Below, piece by piece: positions 1 through 7,462 of a stretch of 64,000 nucleotides of DNA. Positions within the stretch are counted from its first letter, which is position 1, and every line of letters begins with the position of its first letter. A program made the position numbers and the translations under genes. Location of the stretch: contig NZ_KB907784.1 of the NCBI RefSeq assembly GCF_000382185.1, positions 1,885,633 through 1,949,632 of the forward strand. The letters are read 5' to 3'. The notes below the pieces were generated by a model. That model had not been told where the DNA came from. It made no database searches and saw only the letters and a list, made by a program, of their open reading frames with translations. The DNA is from Bordetella sp. FB-8 (GTDB lineage Bacteria > Pseudomonadota > Gammaproteobacteria > Burkholderiales > Burkholderiaceae_B).

Positions 1-1
1 G

Positions 2-1291
2 CGCATTCTCACGCTGACGCAGAGCACCTACGACGGCGTGATCTACAACGTGGAAATGATCAAGGAAAAGCTGGGCAGTTACGTCGACACGCTGCACTTT
101 GACGAGGCCTGGCTGCCGCACGCGGCCTTCCACGAGTTCTACCAGGACATGCACGCCATCGGCACCAACCGTCCGCGCAGTCATGACGCGATGGTGTTCG
201 CCACGCACTCCACGCACAAGCTGCTGGCGGGCATTTCGCAGGCCTCGCAGATCATCGTGCAGGAGTCCGAGACGCGCAAGCTGGACCGCAACGTGTTCAA
301 CGAGGCCTACCTCATGCACACGTCCACCTCGCCGCAGTACGCCATCATCGCTTCGTGCGACGTGGCCGCGGCCATGATGGAGCCGCCAGGGGGCACCGCG
401 CTGGTCGAGGAAAGCATCAAGGAAGCCATGGATTTTCGCCGCGCCATGCGCAAGGTGGAGTCCGAGTTCGGCAAGAACGACTGGTGGTTCAAGGTCTGGG
501 GGCCGAACCGCCTGCCCAGCGAGGGCATAGGCAACCGCGGCGAGTGGCTGCTGGAGTCCAACGACCACTGGCACGGCTTCGGCGACCTGGCCGAGGGCTT
601 CAACATGCTCGATCCGATCAAGGCCACGGTGGTCACGCCGGGGCTGGACATGTCGGGCAGCTTCGGCGAGACGGGCATCCCGGCCGCGCTGGTGTCCAAG
701 TACCTGACCGAGCACGGCGTGGTGGTCGAGAAGACGGGCCTGTATTCCTTCTTCATCCTGTTCACCATCGGCATCACCAAGGGCCGCTGGAACACGCTGC
801 TGACCGATCTGCAGCAGTTCAAGGACGACTACGACCGCAACCAGCCGCTGTGGCGCATCCTGCCCGAGTTCTGCCGCGCGCATCGCCGCTACGAGCGCAT
901 GGGCCTGCGCGATCTGTGCCAGCAGATCCACGAAGCCTATCGCGCCAACGATGTGGCGCGGCTGACCACCGAGATGTACCTGAGCGACATGGTGCCGGCC
1001 CTGAAGCCTTCCGACGCCTTTGCCCGCATGGCGCACCGCGAGGTCGAACGGGTGGCCATCGATGCGCTGGAGGGCCGCGTGACCGGCGTGCTGCTCACGC
1101 CCTATCCGCCGGGCATTCCGCTGCTGATTCCGGGCGAACGCTTCAACAAGACCATCGTGCAGTACTTGCAGTTCGCCCGCGAGTTCAATCTGAAATTCCC
1201 GGGCTTCGAGACCTATATCCACGGCCTGGCCGAGGACATCGGGCCGGACGGCGAGAGGCGGTTCTACGTGGATTGCCTGATCGAGGACTGA
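2..1291 (+). CDS. Orn/Lys/Arg decarboxylase, 5' end outside window
   Basis: PLP-dependent basic amino acid decarboxylase of the fold-type I Orn/Lys/Arg family, which makes a polyamine or diamine from lysine, arginine or ornithine. The frame is open from base 2 and the start lies upstream, so 429 residues are visible and the N-terminal wing domain is missing. The PLP lysine is in the ATHSTHKLLAG motif (codon 218-220). The C-terminal family signature, TPYPPGIPLLIPGERF, is present near codon 365. Substrate cannot be decided from sequence. A GTG at 38 is internal and is not the true start. No signal peptide is expected; the family is cytoplasmic. Confidence 0.93.
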   Translation, partial: RILTLTQSTYDGVIYNVEMIKEKLGSYVDTLHFDEAWLPHAAFHEFYQDMHAIGTNRPRSHDAMVFATHSTHKLLAGISQASQIIVQESETRKLDRNVFNEAYLMHTSTSPQYAIIASCDVAAAMMEPPGGTALVEESIKEAMDFRRAMRKVESEFGKNDWWFKVWGPNRLPSEGIGNRGEWLLESNDHWHGFGDLAEGFNMLDPIKATVVTPGLDMSGSFGETGIPAALVSKYLTEHGVVVEKTGLYSFFILFTIGITKGRWNTLLTDLQQFKDDYDRNQPLWRILPEFCRAHRRYERMGLRDLCQQIHEAYRANDVARLTTEMYLSDMVPALKPSDAFARMAHREVERVAIDALEGRVTGVLLTPYPPGIPLLIPGERFNKTIVQYLQFAREFNLKFPGFETYIHGLAEDIGPDGERRFYVDCLIED

Positions 1292-1324
1292 CTCGGTCGG
1301 GTTCTCGACTGAGCTGAGCCTGTT

Positions 1325-1369
1325 GAGTTCTTGATCCGTCCCAGCTTGCCGCAGACGGCTCAAGAACTC
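1325..1369. repeat. 16-bp inverted repeat (hairpin) after the decarboxylase
   Basis: Two 16-base arms (1325-1340 and 1354-1369) pair with a single mismatch around a 13-base loop. There is no T-tract on the + side, so it is not a standard intrinsic terminator, although it may stop or protect the decarboxylase mRNA. It lies next to the broken end of the ammonium-transporter remnant and may instead mark an old insertion or deletion joint. Confidence 0.6.
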
Positions 1370-1413
1370 TATAGCAACCAGGCCGCTGATCTTGTCCAGG
1401 GCCGGCGCGCTCA

Positions 1414-1767
1414 TCACGACAAAGGCATGCCCTCGAACAGGGGATAGAGAAAGCCCACGGTCACGAAAGTCGCGCACAGCTGCGGGTTGAATTTCGCGCG
1501 TTCGGCGATGCCGCCCGAGACAATGGCCGGGATCGCCGCCGCGAAAGTCAGAAGAAAAAAACGCACCCGCTGATGGGCGTTGTGCTGCGCCGGGGCATTC
1601 GCGTCGCTGGTGAACTGCACGCCGTAGGCGGTGGTGTAGCCGATAAAAAAGTAGGCGATGGTCGATACCGGGAAATCGACCAATATCTTCACGAGCGCGT
1701 TGACTTGGGTTTTCTTGCGGACCGTGCCTAATTTCAGGAAAGCCAAGCCCGCGGGCATGGCGGACAC
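1414..1767 (-). pseudogene. Truncated ammonium transporter (Amt) remnant
   Basis: The 117-residue reading frame matches one internal stretch of Amt ammonium channels: AGLAFLKLGTVRKKTQVNAL, then FPVSTIAYFFIGYTTAYGVQF, then IVSGGIAERAKF. A functional Amt is about 400 residues with eleven membrane helices. Here the signal peptide and first helix are missing upstream and everything after roughly the fourth helix is lost downstream, where the frame ends in a short unrelated tail. I read this as a decayed gene and not a functional small protein. Both flanks carry short repeats (1325-1369, 1793-1827), which may record how it was cut. Confidence 0.8.
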
Positions 1768-1792
1768 CCTGCCCGTGTGAAGGGTCGACCGG

Positions 1793-1827
1793 AAGCCTCG
1801 TTTCGGTGCCCAAGCCTCAGTTCGGTG
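1793..1827. repeat. Imperfect 16-bp tandem direct repeat
   Basis: AAGCCTCGTTTCGGTG (1793-1808) is followed after 3 bases by AAGCCTCAGTTCGGTG (1812-1827), differing at two positions. It sits between the Amt remnant and the end of the comC-like gene. No known function; it could be a deletion scar. Confidence 0.6.
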
Positions 1828-1829
1828 GT

Positions 1830-2849
1830 TTATTGAATTGATTTGCCGCCTTGCGCCAGCTGGCGCAACTGCCGCAGGGCTTCGTCGGTCAGGTCGATGC
1901 CCGAAGCGCGCGCGGCGCGTTCGCGTTCATCGCGTCTTGCGCCGGGCAGGCGCACCTGCGCATCCTGCAGCATGGCGGCGACCAGCGTCTCGATGCGCTC
2001 GAAGAAGACCTCCTGCCCGGCCAGCGCGCGCGGGTCGATGACCAGGAAAGCCTGGCCGATCCGCGGCCGGTTGCCTTCATCGGCCAGGAAGGAATCGGCC
2101 TCGAATCCGAATCGGGCGCCGGTCAAGGCGCACGCCAGCAGTTCGACGATCAACGCCAACATTGCGCCCTTGACGCCGCCTGCCGGCAGCATGCTGCCGG
2201 CCATGCCCGCCTTGGGGTCGGTGGTAGGCTGGCCGTCGGCGTCCAGCGCCCAGCCCAATGGAATGGGCTGGCCGTCGCGCGCGGCGACCATCAGCTTGCC
2301 TCGCGCCGCCGCCGACAGCGACAGATCGATCAGCAGCGGTTCGGCTTCGCGGCGCGGAAACACGGCGGCGATGGGGTTGGTGCCGAACAGCGCACGCCTG
2401 CCCCCCCAGGCCGGCATGGCGGCGGGGGAATTGCTGAAAGCCAGCCCCACCATCCCGGCCTGTGCGATGGCCTCCAGGTGCAGCCCGGCCGCGCCGAAGT
2501 GATGGCTGTTGGTGACGCCGGCGAAGGCGACGCCCAGGCGCGCCGCGCGCGCCACCGCTTCGCTCACCGCCAACGCGCAAGCCGGGAACGCCAGGCCGTC
2601 GGCGGCGTTCACCAGCAGCCCGGCGCCATGCTCGTGCAGAATCACCGGCAGCGCGGCGCCGTCGACGCGGCCGTTGCTCAAGTGCGCGCAATAGGCGGGA
2701 ACGCGCGATACGCCGTGCGAAGCCAGCCCCTGCGCCTCGGCCCTGACCAGTGCCTGCGCAGTCGAGCGGGCCATGGCGGGCGAAGCGCCGTGGGCGCCCA
2801 GGGCCTGTTCGGCCAGTTGCTCAAGTTCGTCGAATGCGATGCGTGCCAT
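1830..2849 (-). CDS. comC: Ldh2/ComC-family NAD(P)H dehydrogenase, probable (R)-sulfolactate dehydrogenase
   Basis: 339 residues of the malate/L-lactate dehydrogenase superfamily (Ldh2/MdhII fold, unrelated to Rossmann LDH). Conserved ASHG (His45) and SHHFG (His116-117) motifs are present, as is the GTNPIAAVFP stretch of the family. In ComC the reaction is (R)-sulfolactate to or from sulfopyruvate. It is the last gene of a leftward run that also holds suyA, suyB and an SlcC-like dehydrogenase, and that company supports sulfolactate as substrate. On sequence alone it could also be a malate, ureidoglycolate or other 2-hydroxyacid dehydrogenase. Gap to slcC is 42 bases. Confidence 0.75.
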   Translation of the reverse strand: MARIAFDELEQLAEQALGAHGASPAMARSTAQALVRAEAQGLASHGVSRVPAYCAHLSNGRVDGAALPVILHEHGAGLLVNAADGLAFPACALAVSEAVARAARLGVAFAGVTNSHHFGAAGLHLEAIAQAGMVGLAFSNSPAAMPAWGGRRALFGTNPIAAVFPRREAEPLLIDLSLSAAARGKLMVAARDGQPIPLGWALDADGQPTTDPKAGMAGSMLPAGGVKGAMLALIVELLACALTGARFGFEADSFLADEGNRPRIGQAFLVIDPRALAGQEVFFERIETLVAAMLQDAQVRLPGARRDERERAARASGIDLTDEALRQLRQLAQGGKSIQ

Positions 2850-2891
2850 GGTGAGAGATTCCGATAAAAAAAGCGCGGACGGGTGGGAGCT

Positions 2892-3818
2892 TCAGGCGTG
2901 CAGGGCCTCATCCACGCGCTGCGCCACCAGGCTGCAGACGCGTTCGTTGGCTTCCTGCGTGAGGCCTGCGATGTGAGGCGTCAGGATCAGATTGGGGGCG
3001 TTGGCCAGCGGGCTGTCCGCCGGCAGTGGCTCCTGTCCGAAGACATCGATCGCCGCGCCGCGCAGCGCCCCGTGCCGCAGCGCCGCGGCCAGAGCGGCCT
3101 CGTCGACGATACCCCCGCGCGCCGTGTTGATCAGGATGGCGCCCGGTTTCATGCGCGCCAGGCGCGCGGCGTCGAACAGGCCTGCGGTCTGGGGCGTCAG
3201 GGGAACGTGCAGGCTGACGGCGTCGCACTCGGCCAGCAGGTCGTCCAGCGCCAGGGGGCGCACGCCAGTCTCGGCCCAGACGGGCGCGCCGGCATCCAGC
3301 ATGGGGTCGTGCGCGGCGATTTTCATGTCCAGTCCGCGCGCCAGGCGCGCGGTCAACTGGCCGATGCCGCCAAAGCCGACGATGCCCAGCGTGCGGCCTT
3401 GCGCCTCCAGCCCGCTGGACAGGGCCGTGCGCGGCCAGGCGCCTGCGGCCACCTGCGCGCTGTGGATGTATGCGCCGCGCAGCAGCGCCAGCGTCGTCGC
3501 GATCACGTATTCCGCCACGGCCCGCGCGTTGGCGCCCGTGGCGGGAATCACCCGCACGCCGCGTTCGGCGCAGGCGGGCAATTCGATGTTGTCCAGGCCC
3601 ACTCCCAGGCGCCCCACCGCGCGCAGCCGCGGCGCGGCAGCCAGCAGCGCCGCGTCGACCCGGGTGCGGTTGCGCACGATCAGCGCGTCGGCTGCCTCGC
3701 AGGCCTGCAGCAGCGCATCGCGGCGGTCCACTAGGTCGGGGTCGTAGCGCACGGTGTGGCGCGCCGCAAGCATCGCGACGGCGGCGTCGTCCATGAATTC
3801 TGAAATGACGATCAGCAT
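2892..3818 (-). CDS. slcC: D-isomer 2-hydroxyacid dehydrogenase, probable (S)-sulfolactate dehydrogenase
   Basis: 308 residues with a complete D-2-hydroxyacid dehydrogenase layout: Rossmann motif GFGGIG at 148-153 and the catalytic set Arg234 (INTARGGIVDE), Glu263 and His282 (TPHIAG). Family members oxidise 2-hydroxyacids with NAD. In Chromohalobacter, SlcC oxidises (S)-sulfolactate to sulfopyruvate and ComC reduces this to the (R) isomer, so together they act as a racemase feeding SuyAB. The same three partners occur here in one run, so that role is inferred. A generic phosphoglycerate- or hydroxypyruvate-type activity is the alternative. It starts 33 bases after the Bug gene. Confidence 0.7.
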   Translation of the reverse strand: MLIVISEFMDDAAVAMLAARHTVRYDPDLVDRRDALLQACEAADALIVRNRTRVDAALLAAAPRLRAVGRLGVGLDNIELPACAERGVRVIPATGANARAVAEYVIATTLALLRGAYIHSAQVAAGAWPRTALSSGLEAQGRTLGIVGFGGIGQLTARLARGLDMKIAAHDPMLDAGAPVWAETGVRPLALDDLLAECDAVSLHVPLTPQTAGLFDAARLARMKPGAILINTARGGIVDEAALAAALRHGALRGAAIDVFGQEPLPADSPLANAPNLILTPHIAGLTQEANERVCSLVAQRVDEALHA

Positions 3819-3851
3819 GAGAGGGGTCCAGGTCGAGGGAGAGGAACGGGT

Positions 3852-4856
3852 TCAGGAAGTGTGGATGCCGGACTCCTGGATGACCTTGCGCCAGGTCTGC
3901 ACCTGCGTGTCCAGGTATTTGCCGAATTCAGCCGGGCCGCGCGGCTGCGGGATGAAGCCCAGGCGGGTCATGTCGCGCTGCATGGCCGGCTTGTCCATTT
4001 CGGCCACGATTGCCGCGCTCGCGCGCTGCACGATGTCCGCCGGCGTGCCGGCGGGCACCATGATGCCGGTGAAGTTTTCCACGATGAGGTCGGGGATGCC
4101 GGCTTCGGCCACGGTCGGGACATCGGGCACGTCCGGACTGCGCTGGTGCGTGGTGAGCGCCAGCGCCCGCAGCGTGCCGCTTTTGACGTATGCCAGGGAT
4201 TCCGGATAGTTGGAGAACACCACATCGATCTGCCCGCCGATGAGATCGGTGAGCGAGGGGGCGCCCCCCGTGTAGGGCACATGTGTGAACCGGGTGCCGG
4301 TCAGTTTCTCGTACAACGCCAGCGTCAGGTGCGGCGGCGAGCCGTTGCCGCTGGAGCCGGCGGTGAGCCGTTTGGCCTTGGCGGCCTTGAGCAGATCGCC
4401 CATGGTCTTGATCGGACTCTTGGCATTGACCACCACCATCATGGGCGATGCGGCCAGGCCGGCCAGCGGCGCCAGGTCCTTGAGCAGGTCGTATCCCGAA
4501 TTCTTGAACAGCGTGGCGTTGGCCGCGTGCGTCATGGTGATGGCCAGCCAGGTGTAGCCGTCGGGGCGGGCCCGCGCCACAAAGGCGGCGCCGATGTTGG
4601 CATTGCCGCCGGGCCTGTTCTGGATGATGAGGTTCCAGCCATGATTCGCACCCAGGGCCTTGCCGACCAGGCGGGCGGCCACGTCGGTCAACCCGCCGGG
4701 CGGAAACGGCACGACGTACTGGATGGGCGATGTGGGCCAGGAATTCTGTGCCAGGGCGGCCCGCAGGGGCAGGCTGCCTAGCAGGCCGGCCGCGCCGGCG
4801 ACGCGCAGTACGCGCCGCCGATCCTTGTCGACCAATGCATGAACGTTGTCTTTCAT
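3852..4856 (-). CDS. Bug-type tripartite tricarboxylate transporter solute-binding protein
   Basis: 334-residue periplasmic binding protein of the Bug/TctC family, which is greatly expanded in Bordetella. The export signal has an RRR stretch followed by a hydrophobic core and ALAQ at about residue 36. The mature part shows the family motifs YVVPFPPGGLTDVAAR and HVPYTGGAP. The start at 4856 is chosen because GGAGGAG lies just upstream; the frame stays open further upstream without family similarity. No TctA/TctB membrane genes are nearby, so it must use distant permease subunits or act as a sensor. Position between suyB and slcC suggests it binds sulfolactate or a related sulfonate. Confidence 0.88.
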   Translation of the reverse strand: MKDNVHALVDKDRRRVLRVAGAAGLLGSLPLRAALAQNSWPTSPIQYVVPFPPGGLTDVAARLVGKALGANHGWNLIIQNRPGGNANIGAAFVARARPDGYTWLAITMTHAANATLFKNSGYDLLKDLAPLAGLAASPMMVVVNAKSPIKTMGDLLKAAKAKRLTAGSSGNGSPPHLTLALYEKLTGTRFTHVPYTGGAPSLTDLIGGQIDVVFSNYPESLAYVKSGTLRALALTTHQRSPDVPDVPTVAEAGIPDLIVENFTGIMVPAGTPADIVQRASAAIVAEMDKPAMQRDMTRLGFIPQPRGPAEFGKYLDTQVQTWRKVIQESGIHTS

Positions 4857-4941
4857 GTTGCTCCTCCATAGTGGTTTGGGTCTTTCCGGGCTTTGCCGCA
4901 GTCGCCCTTGCGGGCGCTCAGGCGCGGCGCGGGTTCTCGCA

Positions 4942-4986
4942 CGGCGCAGCGCGCCGGGGTCTGTCGCCCCGGTCGCCGCTGCGCCG
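4942..4986 (-). other. Stem-loop in the suyB-Bug intercistronic gap
   Basis: A 10-base outer stem (4942-4951 with 4977-4986) encloses a 6-base inner stem CCGGGG/CCCCGG (4954-4959 with 4967-4972) with a 7-base loop. There is no T-run on the transcribed (minus) side, so it is not a clean terminator. In the mRNA it would fold right after the suyB stop and could set the ratio of suyAB to the downstream transport and dehydrogenase genes. Confidence 0.6.
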
Positions 4987-4996
4987 TTTCGGCCGA

Positions 4997-6172
4997 TCAG
5001 GCGCTCTCGAACAGGCGCGTCAGCACGAACTCCCGGTGGCCCAGCGCCTCGGCGGCGGTCCAGCGGCCGTTGGCGGTGGCCAGCATGCATTCGAGCAGCA
5101 TGTCGCCAGCCTGATCCAGGTCTATCTGGCGCTGCAGCAGGCCCGAGGTATCCACGTCGATGTGCTCGGACATGGTGCGCACCGTGCGCGGATTGGCGCA
5201 GATCTTGATGACGGGCAGGATGGGGTTGCCGATGACGTTGCCCTGCCCGGTGGGAAAGAAGTGCACCGCGAAACCCGAGGCCGCGCACAGCGTGACCATC
5301 TCGGCGGCGGCCGACGACGAGTCCATGAACCACAAGCCTTTGCCGGTGGGCATCTCGGCCTTGTCCAGCACGCCGTCGACGCGGCACTTCTTGCCGATCT
5401 TCTGGATGTTGCCCATGGCCTTTTCTTCGATGGTGGTCAGGCCGCCGGCGATATTGCCCTTGGTGGGCTGGGACTCGGACAGGTCGCTGGTCTTCCAGCG
5501 GTCGATCATGTCCTGGTAGCGGTTGAACATGAACATGAAGCGTTCACGCACGGCATCGTTGGCGCAGCGCTTGGCCACGATGTGTTCGCCGCCGGTGATC
5601 TCCGATGTTTCGCCGAATACAAGGGTATTGCCCGTCGCGTACAGCTTGTCGAAGGCGTTGCCGACCGTGGGGTTGGCGCCGCAGCCGGATGTGGTGTCTG
5701 ACTCGCCGCACTTGGTCGACACCCACAGTTCGGAGAGCGGGCATTCGACGCGCCGCAGCGCGGTGGCGTAATGCACGTATTCCTTGGCCTGCTTGGAGGC
5801 GCGCATGACGGTGTCGTGGTCGCCGTGCAGTTCGATGCTGAATCCCGCAACGGGCTTGCCGGTGGCGGCGATGCCCTCGACCACGCGTTGGGTCCAGCCT
5901 TCCTCGATGCCGATCACGACGACGGCCGCAACGTTCGGATTGCAGCCGGTGCCGATTAGCGTGCGAAAGTGCAGCTCCAGGTCTTCGCCGAATTGCAGGC
6001 GGCCATAGGGGTGGGGCAGGGCCAGTGTGCCCTTGATGTTGTGGGCGACGGCCTCGGCCGCGGCATTGGAGATGTCGTCCACGGGCAGCACGATGACGTG
6101 ATTGCGCACGCCCACGCGACCATTGTCGCGCCGGTAGCCGTGAAAGGTGGTGGATGGGGTGATGATGGCCAT
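4997..6172 (-). CDS. suyB: (2R)-sulfolactate sulfo-lyase large subunit (UxaA C-terminal family)
   Basis: 391 residues of the altronate/galactarate dehydratase (UxaA/GarD) C-terminal family. With SuyA it splits (R)-sulfolactate into pyruvate and sulfite in the cytoplasm. Visible family features are the N-terminal [18 protein letters not shown], then GTGCNPN, then [20 protein letters not shown] with cysteines suited to a metal or Fe-S site, and [23 protein letters not shown] at 6172 is preferred over a TTG at 6214, because family similarity begins at MAIITP. The small subunit gene lies directly upstream, as in known suyAB loci. A hexarate or altronate dehydratase is the main alternative, but those usually carry both domains in one protein. 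Confidence 0.85.
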   Translation of the reverse strand: MAIITPSTTFHGYRRDNGRVGVRNHVIVLPVDDISNAAAEAVAHNIKGTLALPHPYGRLQFGEDLELHFRTLIGTGCNPNVAAVVVIGIEEGWTQRVVEGIAATGKPVAGFSIELHGDHDTVMRASKQAKEYVHYATALRRVECPLSELWVSTKCGESDTTSGCGANPTVGNAFDKLYATGNTLVFGETSEITGGEHIVAKRCANDAVRERFMFMFNRYQDMIDRWKTSDLSESQPTKGNIAGGLTTIEEKAMGNIQKIGKKCRVDGVLDKAEMPTGKGLWFMDSSSAAAEMVTLCAASGFAVHFFPTGQGNVIGNPILPVIKICANPRTVRTMSEHIDVDTSGLLQRQIDLDQAGDMLLECMLATANGRWTAAEALGHREFVLTRLFESA

Positions 6173-6220
6173 GTTGGAGAATCCTGTGGGTCGGGTATGG
6201 ATGACGGACGGCAAGCCGGC

Positions 6221-6502
6221 CTACCAGCGCTTGGTCTTGATGTTGTGGACGTGGGCATGCTGGCCCGCCTGGATCGGCGCCACCACTTTGCCGATGTCCT
6301 CCCCATACTTGTAGACCGTGTCCCCGACCGCCATGTCGGCGAGCGCGACTTTGTGCCCGATGGGAATGTCCTGGCGGGCGCGGACCTGAACGATGCGGTC
6401 CTCGTCCATGACCCAGGCGTTCAGTTCGGTTCCCGCGGTCAGGCCTTCGACCACGACGACGGCCACGGTGTCTTTGGCCTCGTGCAATACGGCATGAATC
6501 AT
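6221..6502 (-). CDS. suyA: (2R)-sulfolactate sulfo-lyase small subunit (SAF domain)
   Basis: 93-residue stand-alone SAF domain, the length and sequence pattern expected of SuyA (MIHAVLHEAKDTVAVVVVEG, then DIPIGHKVALADMAVGD, then YGEDIGKVV). It is the small subunit of the sulfo-lyase that releases sulfite from (R)-sulfolactate. A consensus AAGGAGG site stands 6-7 bases before the ATG, so strong translation is expected. It is the first gene of the leftward run and faces the GntR regulator across a 155-base spacer holding several palindromes. Confidence 0.88.
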   Translation of the reverse strand: MIHAVLHEAKDTVAVVVVEGLTAGTELNAWVMDEDRIVQVRARQDIPIGHKVALADMAVGDTVYKYGEDIGKVVAPIQAGQHAHVHNIKTKRW

Positions 6503-6528
6503 TTTTTCCCTCCTTGATCGATGTGACT

Positions 6529-6600
6529 GCCGGCCGCTCTACGGCCGGCTCGCCTGAACATAGTATTCAGTCATATCGCATGAGTCAACTAGATCATCTA
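6529..6600. promoter_or_regulatory. suyA-gntR divergent control region with three inverted repeats
   Basis: The 155-base spacer holds three perfect inverted repeats: GCCGGCCG/CGGCCGGC (6529-6536 and 6542-6549, 5-base loop), CTGAA/TTCAG (arms 7 apart, about 6555-6571), and TAGAT-C-ATCTA (6590-6600). The last two lie in an AT-rich stretch where both promoters should be. They are candidate binding sites for the adjacent GntR regulator. The first would be transcribed into the suyA leader and could also act as an RNA hairpin. Confidence 0.5.
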
Positions 6601-6657
6601 TATGAGTTGTATGATTTGAAAGGAGCCTGGGCGCACGGCTACACTGGGCGCTGAAAA

Positions 6658-7431
6658 ATGCCGAAAAATCTGAAGCACGCAATGGATCTGAGCCCCCTTT
6701 CCGAGGCACCGCCCGACGCGCCTTTGTACGAACAGGTCAAGCACGCCCTGCTGATGGCGCTGATGCGCGGAGAGTGGACCCAGGGCGGGGCGATCCCACC
6801 CGAGAAGCAGTTGGCCGTGCGCTTGGGCGTGTCCATCGGCACGCTGCGCAAGGCCGTCGACGATCTCGTCGCCGAGAACATCCTGGTGCGCCGGCAGGGA
6901 CGCGGCACCTATGTTGCCGAGCACAGCCGCAACGCCCATTTCTTCAAATTCTTTCGCATCGTGCGCCAGGACGGGCACAAGTCGTATCCCGTGACCACGC
7001 TGCAGCGCTTTGGCCGCGTCCGCGCATCCGCGCTGGTACGGGAAAAGCTCGGCCTGGCCAGCGGCGCCTATGTATTCGAGTTTTCCAATGTGCTCGCGCT
7101 CAACGGCGATGTGGTGCAGGTCGACGACATCAGCCTGCCCGAGGCGCGCTTTACGGGGCTGAACGAGCGGCAGCTGCGCGAGCGCGTCAGCACCTTGTAC
7201 AGTTTTTACCAGGAATTTTTCGGCGTGAACGTCATCGCCACCGATGAAAGGCTGCGCTGTTGCGTGGCCCAGGCGCAGCATGCCGCCTGGCTGGGCGTTG
7301 CGCAAGGCGCTTCATTGCTGGAAGTGCGCCGGGTGGCCTATTCGTACAGCCGCCAGCCGGTGGAGTGGCGCATCTCGCGCGTCAACACCGAAAACTACGA
7401 ATACCTGGGACAGGATACGACCCAGCTCTGA
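6658..7431 (+). CDS. GntR/HutC-family transcriptional regulator
   Basis: 257 residues: an N-terminal winged helix (about residues 20-90, with IPPEKQLAVRLGVSIGTLRKAVDDL as recognition region and RQGRGTYVA as wing) and a C-terminal UTRA ligand-binding domain (about 105-250). UTRA proteins usually bind a small catabolic substrate and repress a neighbouring operon. It is divergent from suyA, so it probably senses sulfolactate or a breakdown product. The start could be 6658 or the in-frame ATG at 6682; both leave the DNA-binding domain intact. Confidence 0.85.
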   Translation: MPKNLKHAMDLSPLSEAPPDAPLYEQVKHALLMALMRGEWTQGGAIPPEKQLAVRLGVSIGTLRKAVDDLVAENILVRRQGRGTYVAEHSRNAHFFKFFRIVRQDGHKSYPVTTLQRFGRVRASALVREKLGLASGAYVFEFSNVLALNGDVVQVDDISLPEARFTGLNERQLRERVSTLYSFYQEFFGVNVIATDERLRCCVAQAQHAAWLGVAQGASLLEVRRVAYSYSRQPVEWRISRVNTENYEYLGQDTTQL

Positions 7432-7462
7432 GGCGGGGATGGCCTGCCGGGCGCGCCCGGCG

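Noticed and set aside
355..1317. Long + strand frame overlapping the decarboxylase
   Set aside because: Arg/Gly/Ala-rich shadow in another frame of a gene with clear PLP-enzyme motifs; no family similarity.
6173..6214. TTG start for suyB 14 codons upstream
   Set aside because: No conservation before MAIITP and no better ribosome binding site.
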